A DNA stretch of 64,000 bases, from positions 2,356,001 to 2,420,000 of the forward strand of contig JARKND010000001.1 of NCBI GenBank assembly GCA_029309925.1. The letters are read 5' to 3'. This stretch comes from Fulvivirgaceae bacterium JP3-4. GTDB taxonomy: Bacteria > Bacteroidota > Bacteroidia > Cytophagales > Cyclobacteriaceae. Each line of letters starts with the position of its first letter. Position 1 is the stretch's first letter. Positions 17,547-27,726 of the stretch are shown piece by piece. The translations under genes and the position numbers were made by a program. The notes beneath the pieces were generated by a model, which was not told the DNA's origin, did no database searches, and worked only from the letters and a program-made list of their open reading frames with translations.

Positions 17547-19175
17547 TTATTGATTATTGACTACTGCTTCCCTGCTTAAACTCACGAGGTAGTCCAGCAA
17601 CGCCTGTCGCTTGTCTTCTGTCATCGCCACGAGCATGTTTTCAAACATCAGCGATCTTTTTTCATTTTCGATTTTTTCGATTTCGCTTTTCCTGATGCGA
17701 ACCATCTGATTTCCGATAACCATAAAATCGATTCCCTGCTCATCCGTATTGATGGCACGTCCCAGGAGTACCTGACCGCCTTTTTTTGTAACGCGCAGTC
17801 CGCCCATGCTCGGCTTGATTCGCTTTGACGGATAGAGAATTTCTTCCAGAATTTCTTCGCGCGAAAAATTCTTCGCGACATCTTTCAGGTTCGGGCCAAT
17901 CAGTTCCGTTTTGCCATCCACCTGGTGGCAGCCCAGGCAACCTGCTTCCGCAAAAAGCTGTTTGCCCATGGCTACTGCATCCTTCGAAAATGTCTTTTCC
18001 TGTTTCGGCCTCGTGTAGTTGGCTGAGGCTTTGCTTTTGGGGTCGAAAGTGATCTTATAAAAGCCGCCCTGATCGGAATACACTGCGTTATACCAGTAGT
18101 CGGCCTGTCCGTGGTGAGAGGCGTAAAGGTTGCCATCTTTTCCAAACGCCAGATCCGAAAGCTTGGGAATGTCCGCTATTGTGTACTCCGTGAACTCGTA
18201 AGTGTTATCGGGTTTGCGCTTTACAACGACACGGCTAAGTGCACCACGTGTCCAGCGTTCGCCCGGGCCATAGTATGAAACAAACAAGTCGCCTTTTGTG
18301 CCACCAAACGAATTCTCCGTCCTGTTAAACTCAATTGACGAGGGTGCTACTTCAGATATCAGATCGAAGTCCGGCTTGCGTACGTGTGCGGAGTCGGCAG
18401 GATATTTTTTTTTGTTATGGCCATAAAAAGCTCCGGGTTCCAGGCGATTCAATTCTTCGGTCGGGTTGCCTCCTCCTTCATTGTCTGTAAAAAACAAATC
18501 TCCCGCTTCATTGAAGTCCATGCCCGGCACAGACCGGATGCCACGCGCGAGAATTTCATATTTTTTTTCATTTGGCGAAATCTTGATGATGCTTCCGCGC
18601 AATCCCAACGGGTCCGCTGCTGCTCCGGCATTCCATGAGTCGGTTGTGAGGGCTACATAAAGCCACCCTCCCGGTCCGAATCGCATTCCGCTTGTCCACT
18701 CATAAGGATGTTCGCTGTTTGGGATCTTATCAAAGAAAACCCAGCTTGTATCGGCACGGTTGTCATTATTCAAATCAATGAATGCGCGCACCTGCTGTGC
18801 CGTGCCGATAAATACCGTGTCGCCTCTCGAAGCAAAGCCTACAGGGGAACGCAGCGCATAGTCCGTCACGTTGCAGTAAAGCGCTGTGCTGTCCTCCAGG
18901 CCGTCATCGTCTGAATCATGCAGCGTATAAACTTCACCAGTCTGGTTGGCTGCATACAGGAGCCCCTTCGGCCCAAGCGCGAGCTGGATCGGATTTCCCA
19001 TCTTCACACCTTTCGTAACCGGTAGCCGCTCCAAAATATACGGACCGTATACCTTGACCGTTGTATCGGAATTTTTTGCAGTGTCGTTCAACTTATTTTC
19101 GGATTGGCACGCAAAGCTCAGCACACAGACTGCAGCGATTAGCACGCCAGAGAGGTAACGTCTGAGGGGATTCAT
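17547..19175 (-). CDS. Lipoprotein with sorbosone-dehydrogenase-like propeller and C-terminal cytochrome c
   Basis: The product of 542 residues has a lipobox ending at Cys23. Next comes a beta-propeller of the PQQ-dependent sugar (sorbosone) dehydrogenase type, with repeats such as LALGPKGLLYAANQTGEVY, MRFGPGGWLYVALTTDSW and DFNEAGDLFFTDNEGGG. A C-terminal c-type cytochrome carries one haem site CLGCH. The domain pairing suggests a periplasmic dehydrogenase passing electrons to its own haem. Adjacent genes encode an esterase and an oxidoreductase. Substrate unknown. Confidence 0.88.
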   Translation of the reverse strand: MNPLRRYLSGVLIAAVCVLSFACQSENKLNDTAKNSDTTVKVYGPYILERLPVTKGVKMGNPIQLALGPKGLLYAANQTGEVYTLHDSDDDGLEDSTALYCNVTDYALRSPVGFASRGDTVFIGTAQQVRAFIDLNNDNRADTSWVFFDKIPNSEHPYEWTSGMRFGPGGWLYVALTTDSWNAGAAADPLGLRGSIIKISPNEKKYEILARGIRSVPGMDFNEAGDLFFTDNEGGGNPTEELNRLEPGAFYGHNKKKYPADSAHVRKPDFDLISEVAPSSIEFNRTENSFGGTKGDLFVSYYGPGERWTRGALSRVVVKRKPDNTYEFTEYTIADIPKLSDLAFGKDGNLYASHHGQADYWYNAVYSDQGGFYKITFDPKSKASANYTRPKQEKTFSKDAVAMGKQLFAEAGCLGCHQVDGKTELIGPNLKDVAKNFSREEILEEILYPSKRIKPSMGGLRVTKKGGQVLLGRAINTDEQGIDFMVIGNQMVRIRKSEIEKIENEKRSLMFENMLVAMTEDKRQALLDYLVSLSREAVVNNQ

Positions 19176-19258
19176 AGGCGTAGGTTTAGAACCAATTTAA
19201 GGAAAAATCAAGAATGGAGGACGTAGTGTCTCAGAACCTAATGACATAGAAGACAAGA

Positions 19259-19372
19259 AGTTCCAAGTTCCAAGCTCCAAAGTCCACATACCAAGGTGCG
19301 GCATATTGGTTTTTTGTCTTTGAAATTTGGCTTTTGGATTTTGGTATCTGGATCTTGGATTTCGATCTTATT
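19259..19372. repeat. CCAAG/CTTGG-rich imperfect inverted repeat
   Basis: The left half has AGTTCCAAGTTCCAAGCTCC and ATACCAAG. The right half has TTTGGCTTTTGGATTTTGG, TATCTGG and ATCTTGG, largely complementary. The right end overlaps the stop codon of the next minus-strand gene. Such CCAAG-rich pieces look like degenerate dispersed intergenic repeats. Confidence 0.4.
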
Positions 19373-20417
19373 GAACTCCGTGTCCCGCAGAGATTGCCTT
19401 TCTCACAGCCGGAGCAACCTGGGTTCCAAACAATTCCATGGACTTCATCACTTTCTTGTGATCAACTGTACCCACACTCATCTGCGCAAGAAATCTCGTG
19501 TGGCTGAACAACTCATGCTCATACAGGATCTTGTCAATCACCTGCTGAACACTGCCTACTACCAGATATCCTTTTGCAGAGCAATTTGCATCAAACTGAT
19601 CTCTGCTTAACGGAGGCCACCCGCGCTCCCTGCCGATCTTATTCATCATTGCAGCATAGGTCGGATAGAAGTCGTCACCAGCTTGTTGAGATGTGTCAGA
19701 GACGAACACGTGCGTATTGATTCCCAATTGTAGCGAGGCGGGATCATGGCCCTCATCACGCGCGGTTTTTTTATACAGATTGACGAACGGAACAAAACGC
19801 TCCGGCATTCCACCGATGATTGCCAGCGCCATCGGCAGCTTCAGCCGGGCTGCACGCATCGCAGACTCCGGTGTGCCTCCTACGGCAAGCCATATCGGTA
19901 ATTTCGCCTGGTAAGGCCGTGGGTAAACACCAAGCCCGTCAAGCGGGGAACGCATTTTTCCGCGCCACGCAACTTTCTCCGATTCGTTAATTCTTAAAAG
20001 CAGGTCAAGCTTTTCTGAAAACAGAGCATCGTAGTCACTAAGGTCGTAACCGAACAAAGGAAACGACTCGATAAAAGAGCCTCTTCCTGCCATGATCTCT
20101 GCGCGGCCGTCAGAAATCTGATCGAGGGTTGCGAAGTCCTGGAACACCCTTACCGGATCATCCGAACTCAATACCGAAACAGCGCTTGTCAGTTTGATAT
20201 TTTTCGTGATGGAAGCGGCAGCAGCAAGCACTACTGCCGGAGATGACACAGCATAATCGGCACGATGATGTTCACCGACACCGAACACGTCAAGTCCAAG
20301 CTGATCGGCCAGATGAATTTCTTCCAGCAGATCTTTAATGCGCTGATGTGTAGTAATCGACCGTCCCGCCAAACGGTCGGGCTGCAGGTCCGCAAATGTA
20401 TAAATCCCAAGTTCCAT
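19368..20417 (-). CDS. LLM-class flavin-dependent oxidoreductase
   Basis: The product of 349 residues shows the luciferase-like family motifs: [21 protein letters not shown] near the N-terminus, [24 protein letters not shown] and [22 protein letters not shown]. It is complete. It differs from the protein at 6582 in length and motif spacing and belongs to another branch of the family. It probably uses reduced flavin to oxidise or reduce a small molecule. Substrate unknown. Confidence 0.92.
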   Translation of the reverse strand: MELGIYTFADLQPDRLAGRSITTHQRIKDLLEEIHLADQLGLDVFGVGEHHRADYAVSSPAVVLAAAASITKNIKLTSAVSVLSSDDPVRVFQDFATLDQISDGRAEIMAGRGSFIESFPLFGYDLSDYDALFSEKLDLLLRINESEKVAWRGKMRSPLDGLGVYPRPYQAKLPIWLAVGGTPESAMRAARLKLPMALAIIGGMPERFVPFVNLYKKTARDEGHDPASLQLGINTHVFVSDTSQQAGDDFYPTYAAMMNKIGRERGWPPLSRDQFDANCSAKGYLVVGSVQQVIDKILYEHELFSHTRFLAQMSVGTVDHKKVMKSMELFGTQVAPAVRKAISAGHGVQ

Positions 20418-20598
20418 GACTGATTGTTTTTCCTTTGATCGGGTCGCTTATAATAACATTTTTGCAAACGTTTATTGATCTTTTCTATGGCAAGCAACAA
20501 AACTTCTGCAGTCTGATTTCAGTGTTGACGCCCAATATCTCAAAGATACCTGCGGGCTGGATCCGTGGCATTGATGTTTGATAAGAAATACATGGACA

Positions 20599-21294
20599 TC
20601 AGCGTAATGTCGTAGAAGAAGCGGGTGATTCTACAATTTCCCCGTAATGGCCGACAATAAATTTTTCTATCGTCTGACAGAATGCATCCAGTTCCATTTC
20701 ATCAAGGTCGATGATTACTTCAGTGTTGTCTGCCATGGTCACTTTCATCTTGTGAAGAACGTTCCCCTGATCTTTGATAAGGGCGATCTGGCGTGTTTTG
20801 TCCAGTGCCAGCACACCTTCTTTGTCGTTGTTCTTGTACGAGATGTTTTCGTTGGTAAACTTAAGGTAGTCGTTGTAATTCCTGATACCTGACAAAAGTT
20901 TGCCGGCAGGCGCGATGATACAAATGGCAGCCCAAATGAAAAATGGAACTTCAATCACCTCATAGCTAAGGTAGATAAAAGCAACGATAACAGGAATGGC
21001 ACAGTACATCGCAACTTCCGTTTTCAGTTTGGTGAAATGGTTTCGAAAAACAATTTCATCTGCTGAGGGTCTGATTCGTACCGGGAAAAGAAATTCCTCC
21101 CACATGATCAATGCGAGCACGACTGCAGCGACACCTGCCAGCGCGAATCCGAGAATAGGTCCGTCACCGTCAATCACTGCCTGCCATGTGGTGTCAAAAA
21201 TTTCAAATGAAACAAATGCTGACAGGACAAAAATGAGGAGAAGAAGTCCGATACTGAATTCCAGTGGGTACGCAGGTCTGATAATCTTAGCCAT
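20599..21294 (-). CDS. Membrane protein with C-terminal soluble domain
   Basis: The product of 231 residues has about four transmembrane helices (approximately 13-31, 47-66, 92-111 and 113-131). A cytoplasmic beta-rich domain follows (about 140-220) resembling the PH-like domains found after membrane pairs in bacterial proteins (for example VLALDKTRQIALIK, TEVIIDLDEMELD). Function unknown. Confidence 0.75.
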   Translation of the reverse strand: MAKIIRPAYPLEFSIGLLLLIFVLSAFVSFEIFDTTWQAVIDGDGPILGFALAGVAAVVLALIMWEEFLFPVRIRPSADEIVFRNHFTKLKTEVAMYCAIPVIVAFIYLSYEVIEVPFFIWAAICIIAPAGKLLSGIRNYNDYLKFTNENISYKNNDKEGVLALDKTRQIALIKDQGNVLHKMKVTMADNTEVIIDLDEMELDAFCQTIEKFIVGHYGEIVESPASSTTLR

Positions 21295-21353
21295 AAAAAC
21301 TGCAGGGATATTTAAGTGAGTGTGATGTCAATGGAAAACTCAATTGAATGCGT

Positions 21354-24300
21354 TCAGGTGTTCGTGATGTCATTTTCCTTCGTACGCATTTTCTTTAGCA
21401 GGCGTTTAACGAGGGAATGATCTGCCGATGCTTCCACCATTTGTTCGCTGAGCGGTTTTTCATCTTCATCGCGGATAAGTTTTTTGCCATGGGCAATGGT
21501 TCCAACGATCACATAAAGTCCGGGCACAACGACAACTCCGAAAAGTGTTCCGAGCAGCATTCCACCGAGAGATGACGATCCAATGGTTCGGTTTCCAATG
21601 GCGCCAGGTCCGGTTGCGACTACAAGAGGTATCAACCCTGCGATGAACGCGAACGAAGTCATCAGGATGGGCCTGAACCGCACGCGTGCTCCTTCGACTG
21701 CGGCCTCAATTACCGTTGCGCCCTGCTGATGTTTCTGCACAGCAAATTCAACAATCAGAACGGCATTCTTGCCAAGCAGACCGACAAGCATGATCAATCC
21801 CATCTGCGCATAAATGTCATTGGCGAGTCCAAGTGCTTCGAGGAGCAGAAAGGAACCAAAAACACCGGCCGGCAACGAGAGAATAACTGCCAGTGGGATG
21901 ATGAAACTTTCATACTGCGCAGCAAGCACCAGGTAGACAAAGATCAGCACCACAATAAAAATATACAGTGCTTCATTTCCGCGTCTCGCTTCATCGTAAG
22001 AGAGTCCCTCCCATGCAATGTCATATCCGACCGGAAGTGTCTTTTCAGCGACCTCCTGAATAGCGTGGATCGCATCTCCGCTTGTATAACCTGGTGCCGG
22101 AAGTCCGCGGATAGAGGAAGAGTTGTAAAGGTTGAAGCGCGTGATTTCATTTGGACCCTGTGTCTTTCGCATTGTCATGAACGATGAATAAGGCACCATT
22201 TCGTCACGGTCGTTTTTCACGAAAAGGTTGAGAATGTCAGAGGGAAGTCTTCTGTATTCGGGCGCTGACTGCGTATACACTTTGTAAAATGTGCGGAACC
22301 GCGTGAATCCCTGCTCATACGTGCTGCCAATCAGAATGTCGAGGTTCTCCATTGCTTTTCCAATGGATACACCTTTTTGCATAGCGAGTTCATTATCGAT
22401 AACAAGCTCATATTGCGGATAGTTTGCCGCGAAGAACGTAAACAAGCCTGTGAGCTCTTTTCGTTCCGCCAGTGCCCGCATGAACTCGGCATTTACCTTG
22501 TCGAATTCCTGGTAGTCGGTTGTTGCCGCCTTATCGAGCAATCGCAACGAAAAGCCATCCGATGAGCCATAACCTGGCACAGCCGGAGGTTCAAAAAATT
22601 CGACCACGGCTCCCAGGTCTGTCGTTTTTTCTTCAAGCTCTTCAACGATCTCCCCTACAGAATGCTTCCGTTCAGACCAGTCCTTTAAGTTGATGATACA
22701 TGTTCCCGCATTCGAACCACGGCCCTCGGTGAGTATTTCGTAACCCGCCAGCGATGTTACCGAATGAATGCCCTCAATTTCCTCTGCAATTTCCTGCAGC
22801 CTCCGCGACACATCGTTGGTACGTTCCAGTGTGCTGCCGGGAGGCATCTGGATGATTGCATAAATCATTCCCTGGTCTTCGCTTGGAATGAACCCCGCTG
22901 GAAGTGTGTTGTTAAGAAAAAAAGTACCGACAGCAAATAGAATGAAGGTGCCGTAGGTGATTGACCTGCGATCGACTATTTTGCTGAGAAGGCCGGCATA
23001 TTTTGCGGTAACATACTCAAAGCGATTGTTAAACCAGTCAATAAACTTATCGACCGGAGATTTCCGTCTTGGTTTTCCATAGTTGTTTTTCAGGATCATT
23101 GCGCAGAGCACAGGTGTAAGGGTCAGCGCCACAACACCTGACAGAACAATGGCACTTCCCATGGTAATGGCAAACTGCCTGTAGAAAACACCAACAGGTC
23201 CGGTCATAAATGAAACAGGTACGAACACTGCCGTCATGATGAGTGTGATGGCGATAATCGCCCCGCTGATTTCGTCCAATACCTTAACCGTTGCCTTATA
23301 AGGGGACAGATTTTCTGCATGCATCTTTGCGTGGACTGCCTCTACCACAACGATCGCATTATCAACGACAATACCGATCGCAAGCACAAGGGCAAACAGT
23401 GTTATGAGATTGATCGTCAGGCCGAACATTTGCATAAATGCGAAAGCGCCTATCAGTGAAACAGGAACTGCGAGTGTCGGAATGAGCGTTGACCGCCAGT
23501 CTCCAAGGAAAATGTATACAACGAGCGCCACCAGGATGAAAGCTTCAACCAGCGTATGCATCACTTTATCGATTGAGGCATCGACAAATTTCGACACGTC
23601 ATAGTTAATGTCATACTGCATTCCCGGAGGGAAATCGGGTTCCAGCTCTTTTAATTTTTCCTTAACCGCCTGAATTACTTTGCTGGCGTTGCTTCCGAAA
23701 TTTTGTTTCAAGACGATGGACGCGGAAGGAAAACCGTCTTTGTTGGAGTAGATGTCGAAAAATTCGCTGCCGAGTTCCACTTCCGCAACGTCTTTGAGTT
23801 TGAGAATCTCGCCTTCAGGGTTAGCTTTTACGATAATATTCTCATACTCCTTAGGTTCATTAAACCTTCCTTTGTAAGTGAGCACGTATTCAAGTGACTG
23901 TGGGGTTTTACCTGATGCCTGGCCGAGACGTCCTGGTCTTCCGATTACACTTTGCTCACTGATGGCTTCCATCACTTCTTCTGTCGAAATGTTGTAGGCA
24001 CGCATCCGGTCGGGCTTTAGCCAGATTCGCATGGCATACTGGCGACTACCGAGAATCTGGGCGCGTCCCATGCCGCTGATCCGCTGCAGTTCCGGTAAAA
24101 TATGAACACTCGAGTAATTGTACAGGAACTTTTCATCCGCCTTTTTATCAGTGCTATAGAGATTTACATACATCAGCATGCTGGGCTGAATCGGTGAAAT
24201 GATCACGCCTTCGCGCTGGACGAGTGGCGGAAGATTGTTCATCACCTGGTCAACCCGTGTTTTTACATTCACGACCGCAGCGTTGGGATCGGTACCAGGC

Positions 24301-24584
24301 TCAAAAACAATTTGCACGGTAGCCTCGCCTGCACTGGTGGCATCAGAGATGATGTATTGCATACCCTGCACGCCATTGATTGCGCGTTCCAGCGGCACAA
24401 GCGTAGACTGCACAAGTACATCGGCACTCGATCCTGGATACGCAATGAAAATGTTTACGCGTGGCGGAGCAATTTCAGGAAACTGTGACACGGGCCTGGT
24501 GTAAACAGCCAGTATGCCTAAAAAAATGATCGCCATTGACAATGATATTGCCAGTACTGGTCTGTGTATAAATCTGCTGAACAT
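21354..24584 (-). CDS. RND efflux pump inner-membrane permease (AcrB/HAE1 type)
   Basis: The product of 1076 residues has the full AcrB layout: twelve transmembrane helices in two halves, each with a large periplasmic loop. The proton-relay helix 4 reads GIVVDNAIVVVEAV and the partner Lys of helix 10 is in LLGKNAVLIVEF. It starts FSRFIHRPVLAISLSMAI, typical of the family. It exports drugs or lipophilic compounds by proton exchange. No adaptor (MFP) or outer-membrane channel gene lies beside it, so partners must be encoded elsewhere. Confidence 0.95.
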   Translation of the reverse strand: MFSRFIHRPVLAISLSMAIIFLGILAVYTRPVSQFPEIAPPRVNIFIAYPGSSADVLVQSTLVPLERAINGVQGMQYIISDATSAGEATVQIVFEPGTDPNAAVVNVKTRVDQVMNNLPPLVQREGVIISPIQPSMLMYVNLYSTDKKADEKFLYNYSSVHILPELQRISGMGRAQILGSRQYAMRIWLKPDRMRAYNISTEEVMEAISEQSVIGRPGRLGQASGKTPQSLEYVLTYKGRFNEPKEYENIIVKANPEGEILKLKDVAEVELGSEFFDIYSNKDGFPSASIVLKQNFGSNASKVIQAVKEKLKELEPDFPPGMQYDINYDVSKFVDASIDKVMHTLVEAFILVALVVYIFLGDWRSTLIPTLAVPVSLIGAFAFMQMFGLTINLITLFALVLAIGIVVDNAIVVVEAVHAKMHAENLSPYKATVKVLDEISGAIIAITLIMTAVFVPVSFMTGPVGVFYRQFAITMGSAIVLSGVVALTLTPVLCAMILKNNYGKPRRKSPVDKFIDWFNNRFEYVTAKYAGLLSKIVDRRSITYGTFILFAVGTFFLNNTLPAGFIPSEDQGMIYAIIQMPPGSTLERTNDVSRRLQEIAEEIEGIHSVTSLAGYEILTEGRGSNAGTCIINLKDWSERKHSVGEIVEELEEKTTDLGAVVEFFEPPAVPGYGSSDGFSLRLLDKAATTDYQEFDKVNAEFMRALAERKELTGLFTFFAANYPQYELVIDNELAMQKGVSIGKAMENLDILIGSTYEQGFTRFRTFYKVYTQSAPEYRRLPSDILNLFVKNDRDEMVPYSSFMTMRKTQGPNEITRFNLYNSSSIRGLPAPGYTSGDAIHAIQEVAEKTLPVGYDIAWEGLSYDEARRGNEALYIFIVVLIFVYLVLAAQYESFIIPLAVILSLPAGVFGSFLLLEALGLANDIYAQMGLIMLVGLLGKNAVLIVEFAVQKHQQGATVIEAAVEGARVRFRPILMTSFAFIAGLIPLVVATGPGAIGNRTIGSSSLGGMLLGTLFGVVVVPGLYVIVGTIAHGKKLIRDEDEKPLSEQMVEASADHSLVKRLLKKMRTKENDITNT

Positions 24585-24782
24585 CTCTATCTCCGTTTCT
24601 CACGTAATTGTGAAGTCTTACGCGTTTTGCACTTAAAAATAATTTGATTGCTCGCGATTATTTTGTCGTCTGGTGGTTCATCCTCAGAAACTAATTCGCG
24701 GAAGCCTTAGAACGAGTCCGGCTTTAGTTTAGCCAGTCGCTACTATTGCGTGGGCTTTCACGCCCGACAGTAAGAGATAATA

Positions 24783-25139
24783 TCAAAGGAGGAGAACGCG
24801 ATTGAGGCGATATGCAGGTGGCCTCACATTAAATAGTGTGGTGTTCGCGGGAAGGTGCAACACTCCGAGGTAGCATGCGCTAAGAGAATGCGCTACATGT
24901 GAAAAGTCGATGAGCAAAGTGCGAGCGATGTGACAATTCTCTTCCTCTGTCTTGTCATTTTCCTCTTCTGCCTTTTCGAAAAGGAAGGCGCCAGGAATTG
25001 AGGTGCGCTCTTCTGCGGCAGCAATGCTGATACCCTGACAAGATGCGGACATACCGGCTGTCGCTGACGCACCTATTATTTCGAGGCACATCAACATCAG
25101 CACAATTACGTAAATGGTTCTCGCGATCCGGAGGTGCAT
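24783..25139 (-). CDS. Small secreted protein, family unknown
   Basis: From ATG at 25139 the product has 118 residues: an N-terminal hydrophobic signal (RTIYVIVLMLMCLEIIG), a short acidic stretch (EKAEEENDKTEEEN) and a C-terminal part with LHLPANTTLFNVRPPAYRLN. The frame is open upstream to 25304, but that part is cysteine-rich and unlikely to be translated. A CATCTTTG -7-like element lies just upstream of the start. The gene is in the promoter-proximal direction before the RND gene, so it might be cotranscribed with it. Confidence 0.5.
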   Translation of the reverse strand: MHLRIARTIYVIVLMLMCLEIIGASATAGMSASCQGISIAAAEERTSIPGAFLFEKAEEENDKTEEENCHIARTLLIDFSHVAHSLSACYLGVLHLPANTTLFNVRPPAYRLNRVLLL

Positions 25140-25340
25140 GTGAGTGATTGAAACAAAGATGCAAAAAAAACAGCACATTAGCTGCTCAATCAGCGGTTCA
25201 CTTTTCGAATCTGTTCGATCCGGCCGGGTAAAGCAAACAATATTACATGTAGAGTGCCTCCAGACGTCATACGGAATGAACAGAAGAACACGTGATCGTT
25301 GCAATGATGCGGTGAGTGGATCATTGCATGGCAGTGTAAT

Positions 25341-25370
25341 AAAACAAAAAGAGCCACAACACGTGGCTCT
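25341..25370 (-). terminator. Intrinsic terminator of the CspA-type gene
   Basis: On the minus strand AGAGCCAC pairs with GTGGCTCT around a 5-base loop, followed by TTTTTGTTTT. It starts 25 bases after the csp stop codon. The hairpin is symmetrical enough to work in the other direction too, but the T-run is better on the minus strand. Confidence 0.88.
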
Positions 25371-25394
25371 TTATAATGTTATATAAAAAACTGA

Positions 25395-25586
25395 TTAGTT
25401 CAATAGTGTAACATTCACGGCATTCATTCCTTTTTTGCCTTTTTCTTCATCATATTCAACCTGATCGTTCTCACGAATCTGATCGACTAAGCCTGAAGTA
25501 TGGACAAAAATATCCGTGCCTGAGTTGTTTGGAGTAATGAAGCCAAAACCTTTGGTCTCATTAAAAAATTTTACTGTTCCTTGCAT
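25395..25586 (-). CDS. CspA-family cold-shock protein
   Basis: The product of 63 residues is one cold-shock domain with RNP1 KGFGFITP and RNP2 DIFVHTS. It begins MQGTVKFFNETKG, typical of Bacteroidota. It binds single-stranded RNA/DNA and melts structure. A long A/T-rich leader precedes it and a strong terminator follows. It lies just downstream of the sigma factor at 25754, but on its own transcript as far as can be seen. Confidence 0.96.
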   Translation of the reverse strand: MQGTVKFFNETKGFGFITPNNSGTDIFVHTSGLVDQIRENDQVEYDEEKGKKGMNAVNVTLLN

Positions 25587-25753
25587 TGTATAAAAATTAA
25601 AAATTAAAAAAAACTAAGTTGATTCCTTATTGTACGAACCAGATGATGCGAATAAAGAAGGGCAAAAAAAATTGGAGCGAGTTGCTGAAAGGCACTAATT
25701 CTTGAATGCCAAGCAAGGTACAACCAATTGGTGCGGTTTCCTAATTATTCTTC

Positions 25754-26617
25754 CTAGCCCATGTGACTTTTCAGATTATTTATTCGCGATGAATGCCTCA
25801 ATCTCCGTGTTGCTTTGTCTTTGATCTGTCTCACACGCTCGCGGGTGAGCTTGAACTTCTCTCCAATTTCTTCCAGTGTGTGCGATTTCTTATCGTTGAG
25901 ACCGTAATACAAGCCGAGGATGTGCGCTTCCCGGTGTGTCAGACTTGTCAGTGCGCGCTCAACATCCTTTGTTAAAGAGTCTGTCATCATCTGCTTTTCC
26001 GGATTCGTTTCATTTACATCGGTCAGGACATCGAGCAAACTTCCATCTTCTCCCTGTGCAAACGGTGCATCGATTGACATATGCCGTCCCGTGTGGCCGA
26101 GATCAGATCGTACTTCTTCAACACTCATTCCGATCGCATCGGCAATTTCATCTGTTGACGGCTCCCGCTGATGCTTTTGTTCGAGGTCGGAGAAAGTCCT
26201 CGCAATTTTTGTCAGTGAGCTCACGCGGTTAAGTGGTAGCCGGACGATCCTCGACTGCTCCGCGAGTGCCTGCATGATCGACTGACGAATCCACCAGACT
26301 GCGTAAGAGATGAATTTAAATCCCCGTGTCTCATCAAATCGCTTTGCCGCTTTTATCAAGCCTAAGTTACCTTCATTGATGAGGTCGCCAAGGGAAAGAC
26401 CATTGTTTTGATATTGCTTCGCTACCGAAACAACAAAGCGCAGGTTTGCTTTCGTCAGCTTTTCAAGCGCAACCTGATCGCCCTCGCGGATCCTTTGGGC
26501 CAGTTCAACTTCAACTTCGGAGGTAATCAAATCAACTTTTCCAATCTCCTGCAAATATTTGTCAAGCGACTGGCTTTCGCGATTGGTAATCTGTTTTACG
26601 ATTTTGAGCTGTCTCAT
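25754..26617 (-). CDS. RpoD-type sigma-70 factor (paralogue 1)
   Basis: The product of 287 residues has region 1.2 ([14 protein letters not shown]), region 2 with the RpoD signature [21 protein letters not shown] and the core-binding/-10 part [13 protein letters not shown], region 3, and region 4.2 helix-turn-helix ([19 protein letters not shown]). Region 1.1 is absent, as usual in Bacteroidota. A second protein of the same length lies at 34121. At least one of the two is probably a secondary, stress-type sigma rather than the housekeeping one. Confidence 0.93.
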   Translation of the reverse strand: MRQLKIVKQITNRESQSLDKYLQEIGKVDLITSEVEVELAQRIREGDQVALEKLTKANLRFVVSVAKQYQNNGLSLGDLINEGNLGLIKAAKRFDETRGFKFISYAVWWIRQSIMQALAEQSRIVRLPLNRVSSLTKIARTFSDLEQKHQREPSTDEIADAIGMSVEEVRSDLGHTGRHMSIDAPFAQGEDGSLLDVLTDVNETNPEKQMMTDSLTKDVERALTSLTHREAHILGLYYGLNDKKSHTLEEIGEKFKLTRERVRQIKDKATRRLRHSSRINNLKSHMG

Positions 26618-26850
26618 CCGGTGATTTTAATATGTATTTTCCATTGATAATTCGTTCAGAACTGGCGTGTTTTTTAACGCCTGACGTTTGAATGCAGCCG
26701 ACTTGCCTCAATCACATCAAACTTCTCAATCAATCTGGTAAGCTTCATTTGTTTGGATGCCTTATCGAACGTCAACGCTGACCATGCCTGGAGGATCCAT
26801 TGTTTCAATATTTGTGTCATTGCATCTGGCGATTTATGTTTCTATTTATT

Positions 26851-27039
26851 TCATTTTCCCGGAGGCAAAAGTTCGCGTTCAAAATAAACGTGCTCTTTTT
26901 TTGTTTCGTCACCAACAACGGTGCAGTAATAGATTCGCTGGTAATATCTGCGGATCTTGAGCAGCAAGGTCGGATTTGCCCTGGCTGAGACAACCGTGCC
27001 GGCCGTGTAGCTGTTGTCAACATCGATGTGGTAGCTCAT
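26851..27039 (-). CDS. Small conserved-looking protein, 62 residues
   Basis: The minus-strand frame from ATG at 27039 encodes MSYHIDVDNSYTAGTVVSAR..., with RRYYQRIYYCTVVGDE and a final YFERELLPPGK. The composition (charged, aromatic, strand-like) is protein-like, unlike the overlapping forward frames. It seems to be a small beta-rich protein of a type seen in Bacteroidota (recollection, not a search). It lies 30 bases downstream of the regulator gene at 27069 on the same strand order. Confidence 0.6.
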   Translation of the reverse strand: MSYHIDVDNSYTAGTVVSARANPTLLLKIRRYYQRIYYCTVVGDETKKEHVYFERELLPPGK

Positions 27040-27068
27040 AATATCTTCGGTTCATAAATTTTGCAATG

Positions 27069-27488
27069 TCAACCGAGTAGCTCACCACGGTTCATTTTCC
27101 GCTCTTCAATTGATGTCAACAGGCGTTGTATTTCTTTACAAAGCTCATCGAAGCTGGCGGTTTTCTTCATGTAGTGATCTGCGCCAAGCAAAAGACAAAC
27201 CTTTTCTTCTTCGCGATCACCCGAAGTTGTATACATCACAACAGGAATAGTTCGGAGTTTTTCGTCCGCTTTGAGCGATCGTAAACATTGTATGCCCGTC
27301 ATCCGAGGCATGTTGTAGTCGAGAAAAATGACATCGGGCGTCTTTGTTCCTGAGTTGAGGATCATCAGCGCCTCATCGCCATCTTTGGCAAAGTTCACGG
27401 TGGCAGCGGGGCGGATTTTTAGAATTGCTTCCTGGAAAATCTCCCGGTCATCGAGGTCGTCATCGACCATAAAAATGATGTTAACCAT
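27069..27488 (-). CDS. Receiver-only response regulator
   Basis: The ATG at 27488 gives 139 residues with a single receiver domain. The acidic pocket is in MVDDDLDDREIF, the phosphoacceptor Asp in VIFLDYNMPRMTG, the Thr in YTTSG and the Lys in HYMKKTAS. There is no output domain, so it must act by binding another protein or in a phosphorelay. It belongs to the DDxxDxxxF (Rcp1-like) group seen five times in this window. Confidence 0.93.
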   Translation of the reverse strand: MVNIIFMVDDDLDDREIFQEAILKIRPAATVNFAKDGDEALMILNSGTKTPDVIFLDYNMPRMTGIQCLRSLKADEKLRTIPVVMYTTSGDREEEKVCLLLGADHYMKKTASFDELCKEIQRLLTSIEERKMNRGELLG

Positions 27489-27726
27489 CAAAACACGTTC
27501 GTTCGCTTAATCTAAAGCTATTGGCCAGAATGGAATGATGTCGAAATAGATGGCAACCTGTGGAGATGTGTTGCCAGGAAGTAAGATAATTCGTAAAGGC
27601 AGGTAAATGTAACGCTTTTCTCCCGCTATCCCTACAGTTATTTTAGAATGTGGGTAATAAGAGCCATGCAGTCACAAAGACAATTGTGACCGAAAATCGC
27701 AATTAGCTTGTTTCCCGCGGCATTCC

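Noticed and set aside
25144-25386. Forward 80-codon frame near the csp terminator
   Set aside because: It reads through the terminator hairpin of the csp gene and has no protein-like features.
25595-25620. TTTTAAT-like words upstream of the csp gene as another array
   Set aside because: They are 7 bp apart in a T-run, not 11 bp, so they do not match the pattern.
26757-26988. Two forward frames overlapping the minus-strand 62-residue protein
   Set aside because: Both are rich in Phe, Ser and Cys in noncoding style; the opposite frame is more protein-like.
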